NCBI GenBank assembly: GCA_046350055.1 | Contig: JAXMBC010000001.1 | Location: 3,286,001-3,350,000, forward strand | Direction of reading: 5' to 3' | Origin: JAEUIE01 sp046350055 | GTDB lineage: Bacteria; Planctomycetota; Planctomycetia; Gemmatales; HRBIN36 | Length of the DNA: 64,000 nt | Shown here: positions 54,575-62,207 of the stretch, piece by piece | Layout: every line of letters begins with the position of its first letter | Position numbering within the stretch: the stretch's first letter is position 1 | Program-made: the position numbers and the translations under genes | The notes under the pieces: generated by a model | Seen by the model: only the letters and a program-made list of their open reading frames with translations | Database searches by the model: none | What the model was told of the DNA's origin: nothing

Positions 54575-55525
54575 CTATACCACACCCACCCCGATGCCGG
54601 GGCTCATGGTAGCAGAGATGGTGACAGTCTTGACATAATTGCCTTTCGCAGAGGCTGGCTTAGCAGCCTTCACGCTCTCGATAAAGGCAGTGATGTTTTC
54701 CACCAGTTTGGCTTCGTCGAAGCTGAGCTTGCCGACCGCAGCGTGAACATTGCCACCTGCATCAGCTCGGAACTCGACCTTACCAGCCTTGAATTCCTTG
54801 ACCGCAGCAGCGATATCACCAGCGACCACGGTGCCAGCTTTCGGTGAAGGCATCAGACCACGAGGACCGAGCACTTTACCGAGGCGACCAACGATGCCCA
54901 TCATGTCTGGAGTAGCCAGGGCGACATCGAAATCGGTGAAGCCTTCCTTGGTGATCTTGTCAGCAATATCCTGGGCGCCCACGAAGTCAGCACCGGCAGC
55001 CTTGGCTTTGACAGCATTTTCACCCTGGGTGAAGACCAGGACTTTCTTGCTGCGACCCAGGCCATGCGGCAGTGGCACTGCACCACGCACTACCTGATCG
55101 CTCTGCTTGGGGTCGATCCCGAGAGACATGTGTACTTCGACAGATTCGTCGAACTTCACACGCTTGTTAGCCTTGAGGAAGCTGACGGCTTTCTTGTAAT
55201 CAACGGTGCCAAGTTTGGCAACTTCGTTGGCTACAGTATTGATCTTGGTTCGGAGTTTCTTACCACGTCGAGGTGGTACGCCGGGGCGGCCACGCTTCTT
55301 GGTAGGCTCACTCAAAGCAGCCATCGCATCGGGAGCCGGGGCAGCAGCAACAGGTGCAGCATCCGCTGCAGGAGTTTCGCCTTCAGGCTTCTCTGCCTTA
55401 GGCTTGGCTGCTTTGGCAGGCTTCTCAGCCTTGGGAGCCTTGGGCTTCTCAGCCTTGGCTTCCGTGGCAGCAGCTGGTGCAGCGTCAGTTGCCGGCGTTT
55501 CGTTCTCGGTCTTCTTCTTGGCCAT
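54575..55525 (-). CDS. rplA: 50S ribosomal protein L1 with long N-terminal tail
   Basis: 316 residues against about 230 in the family. Residues 1-85 are an Ala/Lys/Pro/Glu-rich tail with repeated EKPKA/AEKP units and end in a KKRGRPG motif (76-82) that resembles a DNA-binding AT-hook. The normal L1 body starts around residue 86 (RRGKKLRTKIN) and keeps GLGRSKKVLVF, GRLGKVLGPRGLMP and the C-terminal SPGIGV. L1 binds 23S rRNA at the mobile stalk and represses rplKA. Confidence 0.95.
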   Translation of the reverse strand: MAKKKTENETPATDAAPAAATEAKAEKPKAPKAEKPAKAAKPKAEKPEGETPAADAAPVAAAPAPDAMAALSEPTKKRGRPGVPPRRGKKLRTKINTVANEVAKLGTVDYKKAVSFLKANKRVKFDESVEVHMSLGIDPKQSDQVVRGAVPLPHGLGRSKKVLVFTQGENAVKAKAAGADFVGAQDIADKITKEGFTDFDVALATPDMMGIVGRLGKVLGPRGLMPSPKAGTVVAGDIAAAVKEFKAGKVEFRADAGGNVHAAVGKLSFDEAKLVENITAFIESVKAAKPASAKGNYVKTVTISATMSPGIGVGVV

Positions 55526-55564
55526 GGCTTGATATCTTCTTGTGCTTCTTCGCTTGTGTTGACG

Positions 55565-56020
55565 TTAGACGACTTTGAGGCCCATGCTGCGGGCGGTACC
55601 TTCGATGATCTTCATCGCATGTTCCACATCACGCGCGTTCAGATCGGCCAGCTTCTTGGTGGCGATCTCTTTGATCTGAGCCTTGGTCACTTCGCTGGCC
55701 TTGTATTTGCCACCCTTCTTTTCAGAAGCAGGGATCTTTTCGGAACCCTTCTTCTTCTCATGAGGGATGCCGGCGGCCACTTTCAAAAGGATGGCAGCGG
55801 GTGGGCTTTTTACCACGAATTCAAAGCTGCGATCGTTATAAACGGTAATGACGATAGGAACCGTCATGCCTTTGAGGTCTTTGGTGGCGTCGTTGAATTG
55901 CTTCACGAACATGCCGATATTGACGCCATGCTGACCGAGCGCCGGCCCCACAGGAGGAGCAGGTGTCGCTGCCCCACCTGGGCATTGCAGTTTAATTTGA
56001 CCCGTAACGACCTTCGCCAT
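55565..56020 (-). CDS. rplK: 50S ribosomal protein L11
   Basis: 151 residues from ATG 56020, slightly longer than the usual 142. KVVTGQIKLQCPGG-AATPAPPVGPALGQHGVNI is the conserved N-terminal domain (thiostrepton-site contact, Pro-rich), and KSPPAAILLKVAAGI follows; a Lys-rich insert (HEKKKGSEKIPASEKKGG) precedes the C-terminal rRNA-binding domain. Upstream in-frame codons were excluded. nusG normally sits directly before it, but here an ABC-2 permease intervenes. Confidence 0.95.
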   Translation of the reverse strand: MAKVVTGQIKLQCPGGAATPAPPVGPALGQHGVNIGMFVKQFNDATKDLKGMTVPIVITVYNDRSFEFVVKSPPAAILLKVAAGIPHEKKKGSEKIPASEKKGGKYKASEVTKAQIKEIATKKLADLNARDVEHAMKIIEGTARSMGLKVV

Positions 56021-56258
56021 GATGGATATCCGCAAATACATGCACGCCAACGTACCCTCGTTGGCGGCTAGTTACTTTAGGGAGAGGCGTTCCTCTGGCT
56101 AGTGAGAAACGCAGAAAAATGTCAAGATTCTGAGGAGGAATAGCATCAGCCAGATGTTGCAAGTGATCATCCCCCGCACCTCGTGTGCGCCTTGCAGGGT
56201 AAGGACTTAGGTCGAATCGATTTCGTCCTGAACCATGTAGACAACTCGCCCCTCACAG

Positions 56259-58142
56259 CTAACCCATGCGCCAACGACCCAGGAGAAGTACAGCAAAGCC
56301 CCCATTCACTGCACTGATGGCCAGAAGTACGCAAATTGTTATCGCATGAACCGACCAGGGGGAGTTTATTTGCATGGCTGAATCGAATGTCACGTTCATA
56401 CTGCTGATGGGCCAGAATTCTCGTGAGTTGAACAGGTCGCTCCAAGCTTCCCATGGGCACAGTGTATTTCGAATCACCTGGGTGATGTGCAGCCAGTGAT
56501 ATGGTGTGACAGGCTGTTGATGTTGATGCCTGACTTCCTCGAAGTACAAAACCTTGTCCATTCCTTCGTAGTAGCCGCCACCCCGCTGCGATAGGAAAAC
56601 ATTGGCACTCAAGGGTAATTGCACTGCAGGCAGATGCTTCCAGCAGTATGCCAGTCCAGAAGGGAGTGAGATCAAAGAAAGAGTGACTAACGCCAGGCTG
56701 AGTAGACGTGACCATACGATGCGCAATCGGCAAACAAGAGAAACAGCCAGACATAACGATGCCAGAACGCAGACTTGAGCGAAGAAAACAGGAACAATCC
56801 AAAGCGTCATCAGACCTTTGGTGAAGGAAAGCATCGGGAGTACCACGCACAACACCGTTACCAGAAGGAAGCGATTGCGACCCAGTACACCGAGCCATTT
56901 TTGCCAGAGCAGTTGTTTTGCAGACCAGGGCCAGCAGAGAAGATCGTGCAGCGTCTTTTGCTGGTGTTCCTCGGGAAGCGTGGCAGAGGCACGCAACCCT
57001 ACAATGATCATTACGCCCAGCATGATGAGGTAAGCGATCCAGCTCACAATCGCTTGAACAGCCCTGGCACGATTCGAGGTCCCAACGGCAGTCATGATAA
57101 ACGCAAGAACAAAGAACACCAGAATGGTTGTGCCAGCGGTAAAGAACCATTGCACGCGACGATCGAGTGGAAAGTGCATGTCTTTCCACAAGAGTGGCCG
57201 ATCACTGACTTCGGGAACTCGACAGAAACGGATTGCTACATCGTCATCCTGGACAAGGTGATCAGTCTCGCGATGCTGAAAACGGTATTCCCAGGCTTCA
57301 CGCGGCGCTCCAAAACGCGAACGAAACAGCCAGACTAGCTGGCTGATATCAGTCCAGGAGTGATCCAGCGAGGATAGCCGGTTATCAGCCAAGTTGCTGG
57401 TAAGGGCCAGATCGGGAAGATACTTCACGAGTCTTCGCAGGGCGAGGACAGCCAGGAGCAGCGCTGCCCCCAGTGCCAGGAGACCATTACATTTCAGGAA
57501 ATTCCAGTGAAAGTACAGCGAACTGGTGACAGTAAAGGGGATGAACACCATCCATGCTACCACCACATGAATCGCTGTTTGGCAGTAGGTGCGGATGACC
57601 GCGCCGCTCAGAGTACGGGATCGGCTCGATTGATAGATGCCGTTCATTCCCAGAACCGCCATTATGACTACCGCAATGGCAGTTTTTTCGATTACCATCA
57701 GGTAATCGAGCCCTCCGAGAAACTGCAGTAAGGCGAGTATCGGCAGCCCTGTGAGGATGATCATGGTTAACCCTGCCAGGCGGCCACAGAGTTTGCCATG
57801 TACCACTTCTTCAGGATGTAACAGGCTGGAAAGAAGCAGCGGTAGTGTTCGCTGATTGCGCTCGTCCAGTATGGTGCCGCAGGTAAGGAGCGGTGTGAGG
57901 ATAATCACGGCGATGAACTGAACGATACAGTAGAGTCGGGCAATCCTCTCTCCAAACAACGCTAACGTGTTTGTGTGGAGTTCCAGATTACCAATGCTGG
58001 CATAGAGGTAAGCGAGGAGTCCGACAGCGAAGAGAAGCCGACCCAAATGCCACATGCCACGCCGGCTCAGGCGGATGAGTTCCCACCGGAACACCGGTCC
58101 AAAGAGTGATGCTTTCGTGGATGGCGAAGCAGCGGACGACAT
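56259..58142 (-). CDS. ABC-2-type permease inserted between nusG and rplK
   Basis: 627 residues with about a dozen hydrophobic spans. The first half carries GTILDERNQRTLPLLLSSLL and HGKLCGRLAG, the ABC-2 permease coupling pattern (E/D-R-x-x-x-T-L-x-L-L), and a second copy (ATLPEEHQQKTLHDLLCWP) occurs in the second half, so the protein looks like two fused permease halves. No ATPase is adjacent. It is on the same strand as its ribosomal-protein neighbours, 63 bp after nusG. ATG 58142 was chosen; 58169 is possible. Confidence 0.8.
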   Translation of the reverse strand: MSSAASPSTKASLFGPVFRWELIRLSRRGMWHLGRLLFAVGLLAYLYASIGNLELHTNTLALFGERIARLYCIVQFIAVIILTPLLTCGTILDERNQRTLPLLLSSLLHPEEVVHGKLCGRLAGLTMIILTGLPILALLQFLGGLDYLMVIEKTAIAVVIMAVLGMNGIYQSSRSRTLSGAVIRTYCQTAIHVVVAWMVFIPFTVTSSLYFHWNFLKCNGLLALGAALLLAVLALRRLVKYLPDLALTSNLADNRLSSLDHSWTDISQLVWLFRSRFGAPREAWEYRFQHRETDHLVQDDDVAIRFCRVPEVSDRPLLWKDMHFPLDRRVQWFFTAGTTILVFFVLAFIMTAVGTSNRARAVQAIVSWIAYLIMLGVMIIVGLRASATLPEEHQQKTLHDLLCWPWSAKQLLWQKWLGVLGRNRFLLVTVLCVVLPMLSFTKGLMTLWIVPVFFAQVCVLASLCLAVSLVCRLRIVWSRLLSLALVTLSLISLPSGLAYCWKHLPAVQLPLSANVFLSQRGGGYYEGMDKVLYFEEVRHQHQQPVTPYHWLHITQVIRNTLCPWEAWSDLFNSREFWPISSMNVTFDSAMQINSPWSVHAITICVLLAISAVNGGFAVLLLGRWRMG

Positions 58143-58204
58143 GCCAACGAGCATACCAGAAGCTGGCATGCTCGTTGAGGATATTCTGCTGCAATGCGAT
58201 CTGG

Positions 58205-58798
58205 CTAGGCGTGCTCGATCTGCCAGTACTCGAGTTCCACCGGCACATCGCGTCCGAAGATCTTGAGAATGACGCGAACCAGGCCTTTAGCTTCGAGGAT
58301 TTCGTTGACTTCGCCTTCCATGCCCGCAAACATGCCATCCTTGACCTTAATGTGTTCGCCTTTGTTAAAGTCGATCTTCGGAGCCATCGTGGCTTCGGCG
58401 ACCACTTCCTTCTTCTGATTGAGAATCTTGTCCACTTCGGACTGGGGCATGGGCAGGGGAATCTTGATTCCGCCACCACCGACAAAGTCGCCTACACCTG
58501 AAGTTTCGCGAAACAGGTAAAGTACGCGATCGTTGAATTCCACCTCAGCCATGATGTAGCCGGGGTAGAGCTTGCGGGTCCGTGTGACCTTCTTCCCTTT
58601 GACTAACTCGACAGTCCGTTCCACGGGAACAATGATCTGACCGAAGTACTGATCCATACCCGGTTCGATCTTGACCTTGCGTTCAATCGCATCCTTGATG
58701 GTGTCTTCCCGGCCCGATTGCACCTTGATGACATACCACTTCTTGTTCCCGGTAGCGGGAGGCAGGGGAGCATCAGGAGTTGAAACGGCTTCAGACAT
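58205..58798 (-). CDS. nusG: Transcription termination/antitermination protein NusG
   Basis: 197 residues. The NGN domain (KKWYVIKVQSGREDTIKDAI, KLYPGYIMAEVEF) is followed by a linker with a short Gly-rich insertion (GVGDFVGGGGIKIP) and the KOW domain (FNKGEHIKVKDGMFAGMEGEV). NusG binds RNA polymerase beta' and links it to Rho or S10. ATG 58798 has AGGAAAG upstream; TTG 58804 is the only alternative. It is 97 bp behind secE. Confidence 0.96.
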   Translation of the reverse strand: MSEAVSTPDAPLPPATGNKKWYVIKVQSGREDTIKDAIERKVKIEPGMDQYFGQIIVPVERTVELVKGKKVTRTRKLYPGYIMAEVEFNDRVLYLFRETSGVGDFVGGGGIKIPLPMPQSEVDKILNQKKEVVAEATMAPKIDFNKGEHIKVKDGMFAGMEGEVNEILEAKGLVRVILKIFGRDVPVELEYWQIEHA

Positions 58799-58895
58799 GA
58801 TCAAGTCTTTCCTGGGATGAATCGATACTTCTTGGGGAGATAGTCTGTCGCAAGATACACTGTTCGATAGGGCATCCTCTCCCCGTCAGCACAGC

Positions 58896-59846
58896 TTAGT
58901 TCTGCAGCACTCCAATTGCCCCCAGCACCAGTACCCAGATGATGTCGAGCAGGTACAGGAAGACGGCGAAGAAGAGAACACACAGAAGGACAACGCCAGT
59001 ATCGCGAATCAATCGCTTGCGGCTGGTCCAGGTGACCTTCGCCATCTCGGCTTCAGTGTTGATGAGGAACTCAGCCATGGGCGGATGATTCACCAGACGA
59101 TAGGCGAACCAGATGGCCACGCCGAGAAGCAGAAGCGGGATGGTGATCGATGGTGAGCGGAACAGAATCAGCGAGTGGCTGCTTACGAAGGGGATGTCCC
59201 AGACATAGGGGGCGCTTCCAGTGGAGATGGAACTGGTACGCCAGATGTAGTAATAGACCCCCGCGCCAACGGCTCCGATGATCGTGACCATCGTGATTCG
59301 GCGAATGCGGAGAGCCTGAAGTTTCTTGTAAGGCTCTGCTGTGAACCATCCGCCGTCCTCAAACTTCTGCATGCGTTTGGGGAAACTGGCAGCATGAAAA
59401 GCCTGGAGAATAAACTTGTTGATCCACCAGCCGGCGAGAGCGGCCATGATGCCTAGCCCCACGTACAACCGGGCGTCACCCAGGAAACGGCCAAACAACC
59501 AGTCCAGGAAGTAGCCGGCCAGAAATACGACGATAAAGCCCAGAATGATGTTTCCGACCCCAACCGCTACTGCAGCCCGAAGTCCGTAGAGAGGAGGGAA
59601 CAGTTTATTCCACAGATAAATAGCAAAAGCAGCAGCAGCACCGATTGCGACAAAGAGACCGAATCCCGCCAGCAATCCCGTCTTCGTGACGAGCTGCGAG
59701 TAAGCCCAGGGAACCAGGTGTGCCACGGCAAGATAAGCCAGGATCACATAGATGGTTCCAACCAGGCCCTGATAGCTCAGGCTGGCGGGCTCTGTCTTGC
59801 GCGGTGCACTGCTTGTCTGAGGTGCATCTGCAACAGCCAGGGCCAT
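58896..59846 (-). CDS. secE: SecE with large N-terminal multi-span extension
   Basis: 316 residues against 60-130 in most SecE. The last 60 residues are a canonical SecE: FLINTEAEMAKVTWTSRKR (amphipathic helix, with the conserved Lys/Val/Trp) then a membrane helix. Before this lie about 240 residues with six further predicted spans (near 30-50, 58-85, 89-118, 128-150, 185-205, 232-255). Position between tRNA-Trp and nusG confirms the identity. SecE stabilises SecY in the translocon. Confidence 0.92.
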   Translation of the reverse strand: MALAVADAPQTSSAPRKTEPASLSYQGLVGTIYVILAYLAVAHLVPWAYSQLVTKTGLLAGFGLFVAIGAAAAFAIYLWNKLFPPLYGLRAAVAVGVGNIILGFIVVFLAGYFLDWLFGRFLGDARLYVGLGIMAALAGWWINKFILQAFHAASFPKRMQKFEDGGWFTAEPYKKLQALRIRRITMVTIIGAVGAGVYYYIWRTSSISTGSAPYVWDIPFVSSHSLILFRSPSITIPLLLLGVAIWFAYRLVNHPPMAEFLINTEAEMAKVTWTSRKRLIRDTGVVLLCVLFFAVFLYLLDIIWVLVLGAIGVLQN

Positions 59847-59883
59847 GATCAATCCTTACTTCAAGAAAAGGCATCGTCTGCAG

Positions 59884-59956
<73 letters not shown>

Positions 59957-59960
59957 AAGT

Positions 59961-59988
59961 GCTGTCAGCTAACTGCTGTCAGCCATCA
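59961..59988. repeat. Tandem 7-bp repeat, GCTGTCA type
   Basis: Four heptamers, GCTGTCA, GCTAACT, GCTGTCA, GCCATCA, occupy 59961-59988, starting 5 bp from the tRNA-Trp 5' end in the tuf-tRNA-Trp spacer. GCTGTCAGC recurs 14 bp apart. Confidence 0.7.
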
Positions 59989-59997
59989 GTTTAAGTG

Positions 59998-60143
59998 GCA
60001 ATTAGCGACACCCCCGAAAGAGTGCCGCTAATTTGCATATTGTAGGGCAGGCAAAGCCTGCCTCCACATCGTTGTGTTGTTTTTAGCTGGAAGCCAGGGT
60101 TGATCACCCTGGCGTGCTTCCTGGCTGCATTTCAGCCAGGAAG
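59998..60143. repeat. Cluster of four hairpins after tuf
   Basis: The 198-bp tuf/tRNA-Trp spacer holds: GCAATTAGCG (59998) with CGCTAATTTGC (60026); GGCAGGC / GCCTGCC (60046-60062, 3-nt loop); GCCAGGGT / ACCCTGGC (60093-60113, 5-nt loop); and an 11-bp stem CTTCCTGGCTG / CAGCCAGGAAG (60117-60143, 5-nt loop) that starts 11 bp after the tuf stop codon. The last could terminate or process the tuf mRNA. No T-run is present. Confidence 0.65.
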
Positions 60144-60154
60144 ATTAGATTCAA

Positions 60155-61378
60155 TTACTTGAGAATCTTGGTCACCACGCCGGAGCCTACCGTCTTGCCA
60201 CCCTCACGGATAGCGAAGCGGAGGTTTTCTTCCATCGCGATGGGCTGCTCTGGGAGCAGTTCGATGGTCACTTCGACGTTATCGCCAGGCATGCACATTT
60301 CAGCCTTGCCACCACCAGGAGCACGCAGTTCCTTGACGGCACCGGTTACGTCCGTGGTGCGGAAGTAGAACTGTGGTTTGTAGTTGGCGAAGAACGGGGT
60401 ATGACGGCCCCCTTCTTCCTTGGTGAGCACATACACCTTGGCTTCGAAGGTCGTGTGCGGGTGGATCGAACCTGGCTTGGCCAGAACCTGACCACGTTCG
60501 AGATCATTGCGTTCCAGACCGCGGAGCAGCACGCCGACATTATCGCCAGCGATACCACGATCCAGTGTCTTCTGGAACATTTCTACACCGGTGACGACCG
60601 TCTTGCGATTGTCCTTGGCGAGACCGACGATTTCAACTTCGTCGCCCACCTTGCAGACGCCGCGTTCGATACGGCCGGTACCCACAGTACCACGACCCTT
60701 GATGGAGAACACGTCTTCGATCGACATGAGGAAGGGCTTGTCTTCTTCACGCTTGGGATCAGGGATGTAGCTGTCGAGAGCATTCATGAGGTCATCAATG
60801 CACTTGCCTGCTGCATCATCCTTGGGATCCTGCATAACTGCCAGCGAGTTGCCGCGCACTACGGGGACTTCGTCGCCGGGGAACTCGTACTTTTTGAGCA
60901 GTTCGCGGACTTCCATTTCAACGAGGTCGAGCAGTTCGGCATCGTCAACGGTGTCCACCTTGTTCATGTACACCACGATGTACGGCACGTTCACCTGACG
61001 AGCGAGCAGCAGGTGTTCGCGGGTCTGAGGCATCGGGCCGTCATTCGCAGCTACCACCAGGATCGCGCCGTCCATCTGGGCGGCACCGGTGATCATGTTC
61101 TTGATGTAATCCGCGTGGCCGGGGCAATCGATGTGGGCATAGTGCCGCTTTTCGGTTTCATATTCGACGTGTGCCACAGCAATGGTGACGGTTTTCAAAT
61201 CGTCACGCTCGGTACCACCCTTGGCGATATCCTTGTAGCTTTTGAAGGCTGCGACCTTGTTCTTCCAAGCCTGCCGAGCCACGATGGCTGCCGTGGTGGT
61301 GGTTTTGCCGTGATCGATGTGGCCGATGGTACCAACGTTCACGTGCGGCTTAGTTCGCTGAAAGGTTTCTTTAGCCAT
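60155..61378 (-). CDS. tuf: Elongation factor Tu with divergent switch I
   Basis: 407 residues. P-loop GHIDHGKT (19-26, but TTT instead of TLT next), DCPGH (84-88), NKVD, and the C-terminal EEGGRHTPFF and YRPQFYFRTTDVTG-like blocks are present. In switch I the nearly universal RGITIN reads KTVTIAV (62-68): the magnesium-ligand Thr65 is kept but the Arg, Gly and Asn are replaced. The GSAL G5 motif reads GNSL. A strong AGAGGAG site precedes ATG 61378. Delivers aminoacyl-tRNA to the ribosome. Confidence 0.95.
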   Translation of the reverse strand: MAKETFQRTKPHVNVGTIGHIDHGKTTTTAAIVARQAWKNKVAAFKSYKDIAKGGTERDDLKTVTIAVAHVEYETEKRHYAHIDCPGHADYIKNMITGAAQMDGAILVVAANDGPMPQTREHLLLARQVNVPYIVVYMNKVDTVDDAELLDLVEMEVRELLKKYEFPGDEVPVVRGNSLAVMQDPKDDAAGKCIDDLMNALDSYIPDPKREEDKPFLMSIEDVFSIKGRGTVGTGRIERGVCKVGDEVEIVGLAKDNRKTVVTGVEMFQKTLDRGIAGDNVGVLLRGLERNDLERGQVLAKPGSIHPHTTFEAKVYVLTKEEGGRHTPFFANYKPQFYFRTTDVTGAVKELRAPGGGKAEMCMPGDNVEVTIELLPEQPIAMEENLRFAIREGGKTVGSGVVTKILK

Positions 61379-61467
61379 TGCTGCTCCTCTGCGGGCTGCT
61401 CGATTCACACCGGAGAGGCATGCCGAACCAGACCCAGTCCTGATGAAATACCAAACCCTTATGTTAT

Positions 61468-61492
61468 GACTGGGCTTACGATAAGCCTAGTC
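61468..61492 (-). promoter_or_regulatory. Hairpin in the tRNA-Thr/tuf spacer
   Basis: GACTGGGCTTA pairs with TAAGCCTAGTC around a 3-nt loop (11 pairs including one G-U). It lies between tRNA-Thr and the tuf start on the transcript and could be a processing site separating the tRNA from the tuf mRNA. Confidence 0.5.
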
Positions 61493-61500
61493 CATTTAAG

Positions 61501-61571
61501 TCCTAAGTCCTGAGTGCTGACTCCTGAAGATGTCGGTTACACCCTCAGGATTCAGGACTCAGCACTCAAGA
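61501..61571. repeat. Inverted pair of tandem 7-bp repeats (TCCTGAG type)
   Basis: 61501-61528 holds TCCTAAG, TCCTGAG, TGCTGAC, TCCTGAA; 61544-61571 holds CTCAGGA, TTCAGGA, CTCAGCA, CTCAAGA, the reverse complement of the same motif. Arms 61508-61528 and 61551-61571 can pair over about 21 bp with two or three mismatches, giving a large hairpin between tRNA-Thr and tuf. Confidence 0.75.
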
Positions 61572-61577
61572 CTAGAA

Positions 61578-61649
<72 letters not shown>

Positions 61650-61653
61650 GAAA

Positions 61654-61681
61654 GCCGTCAGCGATGAGCTGTCAGCCATCA
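61654..61681. repeat. Tandem 7-bp repeat, GCYGTCA type
   Basis: GCCGTCA, GCGATGA, GCTGTCA, GCCATCA occupy 61654-61681, 5 bp from the tRNA-Thr 5' end. Three of the four units are identical to, or one base from, those at 59961-59988. Confidence 0.7.
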
Positions 61682-61687
61682 GCAAAA

Positions 61688-61709
61688 CTGCCAGATGCTA
61701 CTCTGGCAG
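61688..61709. repeat. Hairpin between tRNA-Gly and tRNA-Thr
   Basis: CTGCCAGA / TCTGGCAG form a perfect 8-bp stem with a 6-nt loop, 39 bp upstream of tRNA-Thr on the transcript. It may serve tRNA processing. The remaining 100 bp up to tRNA-Gly shows nothing. Confidence 0.5.
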
Positions 61710-61814
61710 CGATTACCATATGTCCCGTCGTTGCTTCATCAAGGAGTTTTCACGAGAAGTTGAAGTCTCGCGTATGAAGCCGTTAGCTGACTGCTTCAAG
61801 CGGTCAACTGAAAG

Positions 61815-61885
61815 AGCGGGTGATGAGAATCGAACTCACATAGCCAGCTTGGAAGGCTGGAGTTTTACCATTAAACTACACCCGC
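61815..61885 (-). tRNA. trnG: tRNA-Gly (TCC anticodon)
   Basis: 71 nt. Acceptor stem GCGGGTG with CACCCGC, discriminator T; anticodon loop CTTCCAA in CCAGC/GCTGG; T arm GTGAG-TTCGATT-CTCAT with a terminal mismatch allowance. No encoded CCA. Second of the Tyr-Gly-Thr trio. Confidence 0.95.
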
Positions 61886-61928
61886 AATTCGTATGCTCAG
61901 TGCCAGGTCTTGTCTTACGTATCGCGTC

Positions 61929-61963
61929 ACTTAGGACTTAGCACTCGGCACATTGGACTTAAA
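61929..61963. repeat. Tandem 7-bp repeat, ACTTAGG type
   Basis: Five heptamers beginning AC (ACTTAGG, ACTTAGC, ACTCGGC, ACATTGG, ACTTAAA) fill 61929-61963 and abut the discriminator base of tRNA-Tyr at 61964. Confidence 0.7.
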
Positions 61964-62046
61964 TGGGTAGTGAGGGATTCGAACCCCCGTACGCTTTCGC
62001 GAACAGATTTACAGTCTGTCTCCTTTAGCCACTCGGACAACTACCC
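61964..62046 (-). tRNA. trnY: tRNA-Tyr (GTA anticodon)
   Basis: 83 nt, a class II tRNA with a long variable arm (TTCGCGAAAGCGTAC). Acceptor stem GGGTAGT with ACTACCC, discriminator A; anticodon loop CTGTAAA; T arm GAGGG-style GGGGG-TTCGAAT-CCCTC. No encoded CCA. It is the first gene of the tRNA-tuf-str transcript. Confidence 0.95.
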
Positions 62047-62059
62047 GGCGGAACTCCTC

Positions 62060-62087
62060 ATTATGCGAAACCAGCCTCGGCTGGCAA
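62060..62087 (-). promoter_or_regulatory. Sigma70-like promoter for the tRNA-tuf region
   Basis: On the minus strand: TTGCCA (62087-62082), a 16-bp spacer, CATAAT (62065-62060), then a GAGG stretch. Transcription would start near 62053, about 7 nt before mature tRNA-Tyr. A small GCCGAGGC-type stem lies in the spacer. Confidence 0.6.
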
Positions 62088-62095
62088 GTTCATGG

Positions 62096-62162
62096 AAAGT
62101 GGAAACGGGCGTGATCTCAAGTAGGATGATTCAGTCCCGATAGAGGTTCACGTTTCCACTTT
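62096..62162. repeat. 12-bp exact inverted repeat in the divergent spacer
   Basis: AAAGTGGAAACG (62096-62107) and CGTTTCCACTTT (62151-62162) are exact reverse complements, separated by 43 bp. They lie between the tRNA-Tyr promoter and the subtilase start, and may be an operator pair or a remnant of a repeat. Confidence 0.6.
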
Positions 62163-62207
62163 CATGATCCAGAACGGCAAGATTAAGCATCTTTGTAGGA
62201 ATACTCC

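Noticed and set aside
55064..56071. 335-codon open frame on the + strand over rplA and rplK
   Set aside because: Spans two real genes and their spacer on the other strand, with low-complexity Leu/Gly/Ser runs that mirror the Ala/Lys tail of L1.
56167..57189. 340-codon frame on the minus strand within the ABC-2 permease
   Set aside because: Out-of-frame reading of the permease gene; it is Cys/His/Ser-rich and has no membrane or domain pattern.
60401..61513. 370-codon open frame on the + strand over tuf
   Set aside because: Antisense shadow of EF-Tu; the composition mirrors the codon bias of tuf and no motif is seen.
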